Positions 16,673 through 24,199 of a DNA stretch of 64,000 nt are shown here, in pieces. The translations under genes were made by a program, and so were the position numbers. Numbering within the stretch: the stretch's first letter is position 1; each line of letters opens with the position of its first letter. The notes beneath the pieces were generated by a model that was not told the origin of the DNA, made no database searches, and saw nothing but the letters and a program-made list of their open reading frames with translations. Source of the DNA: Candidatus Bathyarchaeota archaeon A05DMB-2 (GTDB lineage: Archaea > Thermoproteota > Bathyarchaeia > Bathyarchaeales > Bathycorpusculaceae); NCBI GenBank assembly GCA_018475625.1, contig JAAKEZ010000001.1, positions 248,001-312,000 of the forward strand. Direction: 5' to 3'.

Positions 16673-18601
16673 CTATAAATAGTCAAGAAAGCTCTGTCGT
16701 TCGGAGTGGGTACCCCCTTCATTCTTTAAAGGGAGGTTAAGTTGGAGTTGTGTCGAGTGCCTGCGTTTCATGAAGTGTAGTATTAGCCCTAATCCGATTG
16801 TCACTGAGGATGCTGCAAAAATTATGAAGAGCGCGGTTGGGAAAGGCGCTTGTTCTGTTTGAGATCCCGCTGATTGTGTGGGAATGGGTTCCTGAGAAGG
16901 TTGCGGAGAGGGAGGGAATGATGAAGGTGGTTGCAAGGATGGTAAATCAACGGAGATTTCAAGAGGTGACATGAGTGGGTAGTGGTCTACGTTATTTTCG
17001 TTAATGAAGTAAAGAGTGTCACCTACACCGGTGTTGCCGACTTCCGAGGAGTTTGGATATCTGATTTTATAGTCGCTCCAGTAGTTCCCTTCCTTGCCGT
17101 CATTCCAAACATTAGCAGCGCCAGCCACAAGTCTCGGCGGCTCCACCTGTTCACCGGGACGATGAGGCTTATTGAGTCCGGGATAGACCCAAACTTCAGC
17201 GATGCGCACTTGGGTTCCTTGACCACCTGCGTTGTTGATAAAGTTGTTATGGTGAATCACGTTATTCTTGTGGGAACCTTCAAGTTCGATTCCCCAAGCA
17301 GTATTCTCGGTTACAGTGTTGAACGTGATTGTGTTTGCTTCCGCGTTGCTGATCCAGATGCCTACCCTGTTCTTTGAGATGTAATTTTGTTTAATCACGC
17401 CGTTTGGACCGTATCCAAAACCGATTCCGCATCCCTTATTCAGTGTGACGTTGTTTCCAGTGACTTTGGAATCTTGTATTGTTGAAAAGAAAATTCCGTT
17501 CCCACCATTCTCTACGATGAGGTTTGCGGTGACAGCGTTGCCGGTCGAGTGATAACCAAAGTTCACACCATGATTCGCGTTTGCAACTACTTCATTCTTC
17601 GAAACGACGTTGTTGTTCGAATAGTCACCTATGCTTATGCCCCAACCATTACTCTCCACACGATTTCCGGAAATAATATTATTACTTGAATATTCGACGG
17701 TGATGCCGCCTTCGTTGTTGCTGATGACTTGATTGCCAGAAACAATGTTGTTGGAAGAACATTTCAGAGTTATTCCTTCCCAATTATTCGTCACCACATT
17801 TCCGCTGATTGTTGAGTTGTCTGTGTAGCAGAGAAAAATGCCGTGGTAACTGCCTTCAAGATTTAGATTCCGCACCGTTATGCCACTGCAGTTTTTGAGT
17901 ACGACACAACCAGCATCCGAAGGCACAGTTTTGCCATGCTGGTCAACCCAATAATAAATCGGCTTGCCATTGACAGTGTTTGAGGTATCTATGTCATGGG
18001 GATAGTGGCTGTCATCTTTAATCGCGTACTGGTTGCTCTCAAAGGAGTTGTTCCTGAAGACATTGTTTGACGAGCCAGATATGCTCACACCAAAGCAATT
18101 GCCTATTATATGGTTTCCCGAAACTTCGTTTCCTACCGAAAAATCGGAAAACAGGACGCCGTATGTATTGTTACTAATCGTGTTCCCAGAGATTTTATTG
18201 CTTCTCAGGGTCTTCGCCGAATCATAACTCCCCCACGTGAACAGGACTCCGCATCTAAAATTGCTAATTTTAAGGTTTCTTATTACCACGTTATTTCTTT
18301 CCTGAATGAAAACTCCTGACCCGTCTCCACTTCCTCGAAGAGTGTAGCCTGCCCCGTCAAGAACGATTCCATCACAGAGAATAACGATTGTGTTTGAGAT
18401 GTCGCCTGTAAAAGTGTAGATGTTGCCATCTCTATGAAGCTTATCTGTTCCCTCGACGCTGCCATCGCTCTTTATTTGAATACCCTGAGGAATTTCTGGA
18501 GGCATCAGAACGGGATTCGCAGATGCATGCATAACAAACGGCATTCCAGCCAAGAAGCAGAAAACAAGCAACATGATGGTAACTGCGGCTAATAGTTTCA
18601 T
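16673..18601 (-). CDS. NosD-like parallel beta-helix surface protein (642 aa)
   Basis: An exported, membrane-anchored protein. A signal peptide occupies residues 1-~28 (LLAAVTIMLLVFCFLAGMP). A right-handed beta-helix of about 400 residues is built from repeats of the NxISGNxxxxN type (for example NNVVIRNLKISNF, NTISNNTYGVLF, NVVTNNWEGITL). The helix closes with the NYWSDY motif common in archaeal NosD/PbH proteins. A Pro/Ser-rich stalk and one membrane span (TALFIIFAASSVTIGLGLI) followed by KRRH complete it. The likely role is polysaccharide or surface binding (inference). Its start overlaps the upstream paralogue by 4 bases (ATGA). Confidence 0.88.
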   Translation of the reverse strand: MKLLAAVTIMLLVFCFLAGMPFVMHASANPVLMPPEIPQGIQIKSDGSVEGTDKLHRDGNIYTFTGDISNTIVILCDGIVLDGAGYTLRGSGDGSGVFIQERNNVVIRNLKISNFRCGVLFTWGSYDSAKTLRSNKISGNTISNNTYGVLFSDFSVGNEVSGNHIIGNCFGVSISGSSNNVFRNNSFESNQYAIKDDSHYPHDIDTSNTVNGKPIYYWVDQHGKTVPSDAGCVVLKNCSGITVRNLNLEGSYHGIFLCYTDNSTISGNVVTNNWEGITLKCSSNNIVSGNQVISNNEGGITVEYSSNNIISGNRVESNGWGISIGDYSNNNVVSKNEVVANANHGVNFGYHSTGNAVTANLIVENGGNGIFFSTIQDSKVTGNNVTLNKGCGIGFGYGPNGVIKQNYISKNRVGIWISNAEANTITFNTVTENTAWGIELEGSHKNNVIHHNNFINNAGGQGTQVRIAEVWVYPGLNKPHRPGEQVEPPRLVAGAANVWNDGKEGNYWSDYKIRYPNSSEVGNTGVGDTLYFINENNVDHYPLMSPLEISVDLPSLQPPSSFPPSPQPSQEPIPTQSAGSQTEQAPFPTALFIIFAASSVTIGLGLILHFMKRRHSTQLQLNLPLKNEGGTHSERQSFLDYL

Positions 18602-20361
18602 GTAGTCGCCTTCCTGCGTTTCAAAACCAAGTACCCTGATATGGTAACAGCTGAAAACGCGGCGACGGCTATGAGTACATGGCTAGGCTGAATCTGCCAA
18701 GCTGAACTTGAAGAATCGGAATTCGGCTCTTGCGGGGTCGAGTTATCCGTTTGTTGGTTCGGCATGGACGGCTCTATTGCTGTGCCTTGAATTAATACCT
18801 GACTTAACAGAGGATAACGGTCAATGTTGTTTTCGTTGATGAAAAAGGGAGTATCACCCACGTTGCCCTTGGATGAAGCATTGGGATACCGCGTTCTGTA
18901 GTCGCTCCAGTAGTTTCCTTCCTTGCCGTCATCCCAAATGTTGGCGGCGCCGGCTACAAATTTGGGTGGTTCTGGCTCGCTCGTCGGTGGCTTATTGAAA
19001 TCAGGAAAATCGAAGACCCCTGCAATGCGCACCTGAAGCCCCGTGACGTTGTTGTTGATGAAGTTGTTATGATGAATGAGATTGTTTCTCTGGGAGCCGT
19101 TTAGTTCGATGCCCCAGCCGTTGTTTTCTGTTATGGCGTTGAAGGTGATTGTGTTTTCAACTGCGTCGCTGAGCAGAACCCCCAGCCCATTTCCCGCAAT
19201 ATAATTCCCGTTAACGGTGTTGCTGCTTGAACCGTACAGGAAGCTTATCCCAGCGCCTCTGTTCAACGTGATGTTGTTTCCAATAATCTCCCACCCTTGG
19301 GCACCATTGACTGAAATCCCATTTCCCAGATTGCCCGATATCTGGTTCTGACCGACCATGTTACCCTTCGTGGAGCCAAGTGCGTAGACGCTGACGCCGT
19401 CTTTTCCGTTTGATTCTATCCTGTTGCCAGAAATGGTGTTGGCTTTTGAAGCGCCGTCAAGATAAATACCATACTCGGTGTTGCTGCCAACGTAATTATC
19501 GGAGATGACGTTGTTAAAGGAGCATGTCAGCTTTACCCCGTTTATATTTTTCGTTATGACGTTGCTGATTATGGTGGAACCGTTTGTGTAGTAAAGCGAA
19601 ACGCCGCCGTCTCCATTGCCTTGGAGGCTTAAACCGTGGACAGTTATGCCGCTGCAGTTCCTGAGCACCACCCATCCAGCGTCAGAAGGCACAGTCTTAT
19701 TGTGCTGTCCCACCCAGTAATAGATTGGTTTGCCGTTCACGGTGTTGGAAGTGTCAATGTCGTTGACGGCGTAGCTGTTTTCCGTGATGGCGCCGCCGTT
19801 GTTTCTGAACTGGTTGTTTCTAAAAACTGTGTTTGAACTTGCGGCAACGCCGTAAGTGTTGTCGCTGATGTAGTTTCCTGAAACCTCGTTGCCCGACGAA
19901 AAATCATAGAACACGACGCCGTAAGTGTTGTTGGTTATCGTGTTGCCGATGACCTTGTTGCTTCTGGGAGTTGCTGGCGTGCCGTAGTTTAGCCAGGTGA
20001 ATTTTATGCCGTACTGGAAATTCTTGATTCTCAGGTTTTTTATTGTGACGCCGTTTCTTTCTTGCAGAAAAACGCCAGTGCTGTCCCCGCTTCCTTCGAG
20101 GGTGTAACCTGCGCCGTCCAGCACGATGCCGTCGCGCAGGATCACGATGGTTCTGTGGATGTCTCCGGTTAAAGTGTAAACGTTGCCGCTCCGCTGAATC
20201 AGATCAGTCCCCTCAACTGCCCCGGTGCTGGTAATTTGAATCCCAGAAGGGAGTTGTTCTGGGAAAAAATTTGCGGATGAGAAATGCACCAGTTGTGTTC
20301 CAGCTATTGAGGCTATGGATAGCGCCAAGATGAGCACTAGCGTTAAGGCTGTCTTCGTCAT
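18598..20361 (-). CDS. NosD-like parallel beta-helix surface protein (587 aa)
   Basis: A close paralogue of the downstream protein. It has a signal peptide (LTLVLILALSIASIAG), the same SNTVNGKPIYYWV segment, beta-helix rungs (NNVISDNYVGSN, NTISGNRIESNG) and a NYWSDYRTRYPN closure. A Pro/Gln/Ser stalk leads to a C-terminal span (VLIAVAAFSAVTISGYLVL) with a KRRK tail. It overlaps both neighbours by 4 bases, so the three beta-helix genes are translationally coupled. Local duplication followed by divergence is the simplest origin. Confidence 0.88.
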   Translation of the reverse strand: MTKTALTLVLILALSIASIAGTQLVHFSSANFFPEQLPSGIQITSTGAVEGTDLIQRSGNVYTLTGDIHRTIVILRDGIVLDGAGYTLEGSGDSTGVFLQERNGVTIKNLRIKNFQYGIKFTWLNYGTPATPRSNKVIGNTITNNTYGVVFYDFSSGNEVSGNYISDNTYGVAASSNTVFRNNQFRNNGGAITENSYAVNDIDTSNTVNGKPIYYWVGQHNKTVPSDAGWVVLRNCSGITVHGLSLQGNGDGGVSLYYTNGSTIISNVITKNINGVKLTCSFNNVISDNYVGSNTEYGIYLDGASKANTISGNRIESNGKDGVSVYALGSTKGNMVGQNQISGNLGNGISVNGAQGWEIIGNNITLNRGAGISFLYGSSSNTVNGNYIAGNGLGVLLSDAVENTITFNAITENNGWGIELNGSQRNNLIHHNNFINNNVTGLQVRIAGVFDFPDFNKPPTSEPEPPKFVAGAANIWDDGKEGNYWSDYRTRYPNASSKGNVGDTPFFINENNIDRYPLLSQVLIQGTAIEPSMPNQQTDNSTPQEPNSDSSSSAWQIQPSHVLIAVAAFSAVTISGYLVLKRRKATT

Positions 20362-21641
20362 GTGTTCCCACCTCGACTGCGTTTCTTGAAGTAAACCAAC
20401 AGTCCCGAAGCAATCATAGCTGCAACCACCATAATTAAAGCAGCAACTAACGTGATTGGGAGCGGCTTTTGCTCAACAGGTCTTGGAGGCGTTGTCCCAG
20501 ATGGAAGGGTTGATGATGGCGATTGATTTGGCCATTCGACGCTGATACTGGCAACATCAAGCGGATTCATGAGCGGAAAATTGTCTCTACCTTCTTCGAC
20601 GGTAACGTTCTTGTTCTGTTCATAGTCGTGGTAAACGGTTTCTATTATGTATGGTGTGTCGCCTATGCCGTCGCCATTTCTATCAGCACCCGTATAGTCG
20701 CTCCAGTAGTTGCCTACTGTGCCGTTATCCCAAAAGTTAACGGGTGGGTTTCTGATGAATGCAACAACTGCGTTTTCGCTGTTATGGTTGAAGTTGTTGC
20801 CGTAGATGTAGTTGTTAAACCAGACATCTGGGTTTGTGTTTATGAGAATGCCTTCATAGTTGTCTTGGAAATTGTTGCTCACTACACGGTTGTTGGCTCC
20901 AATATTGTAGAGTGCGATTCCTTTGATCCTAGTTAAGGTGTTTTTGGTCATTTCTGAATCTCTGAATCCGCCCCAGATGCCGTATTGTTCAGGCTGCGGA
21001 GCTACATTGGGCACTTCCTGGCTGTTTCCTACTATGCGGTTTGCTTCAATCCTGATGTGATGCGGAACACTTTCTTGTGGGCTACCGGGGAGAAACACGA
21101 TTCCGCTTGCAAAGGAACGATTTATCAATACTATGTCGTTGCCAACTATGCTTACGTATGATGCAGAAGAAACAACTATGCCAGTTAGGGTTTCTCTTAT
21201 CGTATTGTGGCTGATGGTGATGCCTGACGAGTGCTCAGCTGTTATGCCTGTGACGCAGCCCTTAAACGCTATGTTGGTGATTGTCACATTGCTTATGTCA
21301 GCGACATAAATGCCAGGGAGCCAGCCGACTGGCATCATCAGCCCTTCAGTATTAACCGAAGGTTTCGTGAGCGTAAAGCCGTTGCCGTCAAGAACGATGC
21401 TTGAGCATTGAACTTCTATAGTATTATTAATGTTGCTGGTAAAGGTGTAGGTGTTTCCGACCCGCTGGAGAGGCGCTGTTGAAGGCTCAATGCTCCCGTC
21501 ATTTCTTATGTAAATAGGCGTGGGCAATTCAGGAAGAGGCGTAAAGTTTGCATTAACCAAACTGAAGAAGCAGACAGAAGTAGCTAAGATTGAAAACAAC
21601 AATGATATGGTTAAAATCGCTACTACCACTTTTTTCTTCAT
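20358..21641 (-). CDS. NosD-like parallel beta-helix surface protein (427 aa)
   Basis: The shortest of the three. A signal peptide (VAILTISLLFSILATSV) is followed by an N-terminal cap shared with the others (STAPLQRVGNTYTFTSNI). There are fewer rungs (ITISHNTIRETLTGI, NNRVVSNNFQDNY), then NYWSDYTGADRNGDGIGDTP. That last segment is a short Asp-rich, calcium-binding-like loop. A C-terminal TM span ends in KKRSRG. It starts 4 bases after the Kelch gene stop. Confidence 0.87.
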   Translation of the reverse strand: MKKKVVVAILTISLLFSILATSVCFFSLVNANFTPLPELPTPIYIRNDGSIEPSTAPLQRVGNTYTFTSNINNTIEVQCSSIVLDGNGFTLTKPSVNTEGLMMPVGWLPGIYVADISNVTITNIAFKGCVTGITAEHSSGITISHNTIRETLTGIVVSSASYVSIVGNDIVLINRSFASGIVFLPGSPQESVPHHIRIEANRIVGNSQEVPNVAPQPEQYGIWGGFRDSEMTKNTLTRIKGIALYNIGANNRVVSNNFQDNYEGILINTNPDVWFNNYIYGNNFNHNSENAVVAFIRNPPVNFWDNGTVGNYWSDYTGADRNGDGIGDTPYIIETVYHDYEQNKNVTVEEGRDNFPLMNPLDVASISVEWPNQSPSSTLPSGTTPPRPVEQKPLPITLVAALIMVVAAMIASGLLVYFKKRSRGGNT

Positions 21642-21645
21642 AAGA

Positions 21646-22926
21646 TTACCTTCTTTTTAACTTATACCCCCTGAAGTATAGGAATAAACATATGCCGACA
21701 GCGGCAACTGACGCTCCAGAGGCAACCATCACGCTACTTGCCGAAACCGGTTCAGGCCCGGTATTGAGCGGCGTAGCTTCAGGCGACGGGGACGATGAGG
21801 CTGGAGGCGCGCTTGGGGTAGGTTTCGGATCTGATGAGGGCGTCGGCGAAGGAGACGGAGTAGGTGTGTCGGGTGTTCCGTAGCCGATTGGCGTGTACTG
21901 CTCATTTAGCGTGCTAGGGTACATGAATGTCATGTAGCCCCATTGTCCAGTGCGGCCGCCAATCAGGTAAATCACGTCGTCGAGGACGGCGGCTTTTGCG
22001 ATAAGCCTGTTAGTGGTCGGTGCTGCGGCTCCGGTCGTCCAGGTGCCGGTTGCAGGATTGTAGATGTCTGTTCGGTTTTCATCAAAGAAGTAAATCCGCT
22101 TGGGAGCTTTCACGCCGACGGTTGCGGCAGCTGTTGCTGCGTGACCAACTGGTGTGGCGTCACCGATGCTCCAGCTGTCGGTTGCTGGGTCATATATGAG
22201 GATGACGTTTCGCCAGTCCGCATTCGGATCTTCTCCTAAAACGTATATCTTGCCGTCGATGACTGCCGAGGCTGGAGATGGAACGTTGTAGGGCGCGGGT
22301 GCTTTGGTTGTCCACGTATCAGTCGCGGGGTCATAAACCTCATTCAAATTAAAAGTCCTCCCTAAATCTGTCATTGTGTGCCCGCCTATGACGTAGATTT
22401 TTCCGTCAACAATGTTGGTGGCGACGGAAAACCTAGGCGTCGGCAACGAAGCCATGGTCTGCCAAGTGTCCGTGACTGGATCGTAGACCTCGTTCGCGCC
22501 CACATCGTAGTATTCAGTCTTCCAATTCCACGATTCTGGACCATAGAACACCGCTGCACCGTTGTACCCTCCAATACAGTAAACCCTGCCTTGAAATACC
22601 GCTGTGCCGAAAAGCGCTCGGGCAGTAGGCATCGGAACCTTCGAAACCCACGTATCCAAAACCGGGTCATATTCCTCGGTAGCGTTTACGACAAGATAAG
22701 TCATGCTTGTCCCTGTCATACAGTTGCCAATTTCCGACCCCTCGTCGCCTCCGATGGCATAAATCTTCCCGTTGACGACCGCAACTCCGAGATACGCTCT
22801 TGCAACATTCATCGACGCCTTTGACACCCAAGTGTTCGGAGAAGATGTAGAAACAGAGCCGTATGCAGCTGCGCATAAAGCCGCCAAGAAGGCGAGAACA
22901 ATTAGCAGCGTAACACTTTTGCCCAT
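21646..22926 (-). CDS. Kelch-repeat surface protein
   Basis: 426 residues, first gene of the four-gene surface operon. The signal peptide (LLIVLAFLAALCAAAYGS) is followed by a Kelch beta-propeller of about six blades, each with a GKIYVIGG-type strand and a YDPxTDTW loop. A 50-residue Pro/Ser/Thr stalk and a C-terminal span with KRR tail anchor it outside the cell. Kelch propellers mediate protein or glycan binding. The strong stalk-plus-anchor similarity to the NosD-like proteins downstream suggests all four act at the same surface layer. Confidence 0.88.
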   Translation of the reverse strand: MGKSVTLLIVLAFLAALCAAAYGSVSTSSPNTWVSKASMNVARAYLGVAVVNGKIYAIGGDEGSEIGNCMTGTSMTYLVVNATEEYDPVLDTWVSKVPMPTARALFGTAVFQGRVYCIGGYNGAAVFYGPESWNWKTEYYDVGANEVYDPVTDTWQTMASLPTPRFSVATNIVDGKIYVIGGHTMTDLGRTFNLNEVYDPATDTWTTKAPAPYNVPSPASAVIDGKIYVLGEDPNADWRNVILIYDPATDSWSIGDATPVGHAATAAATVGVKAPKRIYFFDENRTDIYNPATGTWTTGAAAPTTNRLIAKAAVLDDVIYLIGGRTGQWGYMTFMYPSTLNEQYTPIGYGTPDTPTPSPSPTPSSDPKPTPSAPPASSSPSPEATPLNTGPEPVSASSVMVASGASVAAVGICLFLYFRGYKLKRR

Positions 22927-22973
22927 GCCTATTCCCGCTAATACCGGCTTATTCCCATAGTAAAAGTGTTTTT

Positions 22974-23015
22974 GTCAAGATTTCTTGACTAACCCTTAGT
23001 CAAGTTTTCTTGACT
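22974..23015. promoter_or_regulatory. Two tandem inverted repeats upstream of the Kelch-NosD operon
   Basis: Dyad 1 is GTCAAG-ATTT-CTTGAC (22974-22989). Dyad 2 is AGTCAAG-TTTT-CTTGACT (22998-23015). The centres are 25 bases apart and both lie 50-90 bases upstream of the first ATG. A TATA-like AATATATG is near 23050 on the minus strand, so the dyads would lie in or just after the start region. This is a typical paired operator layout; the regulator is unknown. Confidence 0.65.
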
Positions 23016-23107
23016 TAACATCCCTCAGACATCACCCTTATTATGTAGGGACAGACATATATTCCAATTCTTTCTCTAAATTGCAAATAGTGGTGGATAT
23101 TGATTTT

Positions 23108-23132
23108 CGCTCATGTTAAGATTTTGGCGCTT
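23108..23132 (+). repeat. Left terminal inverted repeat of the IS1595-type element
   Basis: Begins CGCTCATGTTAAG and ends TTTGGCGCTT. It is a perfect inverted match to 24047-24071 over 25 bases. Confidence 0.85.
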
Positions 23133-24066
23133 CCTGAAATTAGCATCGCTATACTCTTCTGCGTTCGATTTTTATCGCGGTCGTTTCTGAGAAAGTTGTA
23201 GTATGCCGTGTAAAAAGGTAGAGGTATTCTTTGCTGACACCTCGGAAAGTGTCCATCCAGGGTCTGTAAACCGAAAACTTTCCACAGTGTTCGTGTGCAC
23301 ACTGCCTCTCGCGTATTCTTCTATGCTGTGGTTAACTGTTTCGTGAACACCCAGGCTTTTCAGGAAGTTGTAGGGGGATACTCATCGGTGTAGAACGCAT
23401 CAAGATCGTCGAGGTCAAAGTTTTTGAGGCGCCTAACAAGTGTTGATCTGGTAGCTACGTCTCTCATGGGTATGAGCCTCACCGGCCCCTTCCACTTTAC
23501 CACTCCTAGGATCAGAGGCTTATTCACCGCGTAGCTGCCTCTTCCGCGACGCTTCAAACCCCTACGCCTAGGCTGTCTTTTTAGATCCAATTTGCCTTTC
23601 AGTCCAGCTGAAACGTAAACTTCGTCTAGCTCCACCGTACCGCGAGGCTAACCGGCGAAGTTGACCTGTACAGGTTGTCCCTTAGCTTTTTGACCATTCT
23701 GAAAACCGTGGTGTAGGGTCGATACAGAGTTTTGGACAGTTCTTTGACGCTGACGTTAGACTGTAGCTGGTAGGCTGAGTAGAACCAGAATTTTATGGGC
23801 AGATGCGAGTAAGCCATTGGTGCGCCTGTTTTATCGTTGAACCATCCACCGCAGTCTTTGCAGTGGTATAGCTGGCAGAGTCATCTCCAACCGCGTTTGA
23901 CAACGTTTTCGCTCCCACAGTAGACGCATGACACGTCTGCAGGCCATCTTGCTTCTCTTAATGTCTGGGCGCATTCAACATCCGAAGGCATAAAACTCTC
24001 GTTAGATAAAACCATCCAGATATTTAATATTTGAGAAGAAACTAATAAGCGCCAAAATCTTAACAT
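23132..24066 (-). pseudogene. IS1595-family transposase remnant
   Basis: The pieces line up in the right order for this family. The N-terminal zinc ribbon (VSCVYCGSENVVKRGWR) is cut by an in-frame TGA at about 23880 and resumes with YHCKDCGGWFNDKTGAPM. The helix-turn-helix part follows (SVKELSKTLYRPYTTVFRM). A frameshift near 23640 precedes the catalytic start ELDEVYVSAGLKGK with its first Asp. After further shifts near 23370 and 23260 come VHETVNHSIEEYARG and TAYYNFLRNDRDKNR. At least one stop and three frameshifts make it inactive. Confidence 0.8.
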
Positions 24067-24071
24067 GAGCG
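24047..24071 (-). repeat. Right terminal inverted repeat of the IS1595-type element
   Basis: AAGCGCCAAAATC then TTAACATGAGCG, the exact reverse complement of the left end. Conservation of both ends while the transposase decayed suggests recent loss or mobilisation in trans. Confidence 0.85.
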
Positions 24072-24127
24072 GAATATTTTATTGAAAAAATGCGGGTTAC
24101 AACTAATTCACTCTGCAATTGCAAGAT

Positions 24128-24178
24128 TTTATATACAACATCTTCTTTATACTGGCGTTTCGTACACAACGCGTGTAC
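24128..24178 (+). promoter_or_regulatory. TATA box and GTACAC-N5-GTGTAC dyad of the PQQ-propeller gene
   Basis: TTTATATAC at about 24127-24135 is a good archaeal TATA box. The dyad GTACAC (24162-24167) AACGC GTGTAC (24173-24178) lies 25-45 bases downstream, across the expected transcription start, where a repressor would block initiation. The same GTACAC half-site occurs in the perfect palindrome at 38630. Confidence 0.6.
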
Positions 24179-24199
24179 TATACTAAAGGAGAAAAGAAA

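Larger units (their letters stand above)
23108..24071 (-). mobile_element. Degenerate IS1595-type insertion sequence
   Basis: A 964-base element with perfect 25-base terminal inverted repeats and a transposase remnant spread over several frames. No clear 8-base target duplication remains at the edges (TTGATTTT left, GAATATTT right). It lies between the Kelch operon promoter and the large PQQ-propeller gene. Confidence 0.8.

Noticed and set aside
20523-20936. Plus-strand 137-aa ORF inside a NosD-like gene
   Set aside because: Val/Ile-rich shadow of beta-helix repeats on the other strand.
17100-21400. Repeated short motifs in the NosD region considered as a CRISPR or DNA tandem repeat
   Set aside because: Repeats are protein-level beta-helix rungs with variable DNA; no constant repeat-spacer pattern anywhere in the window.
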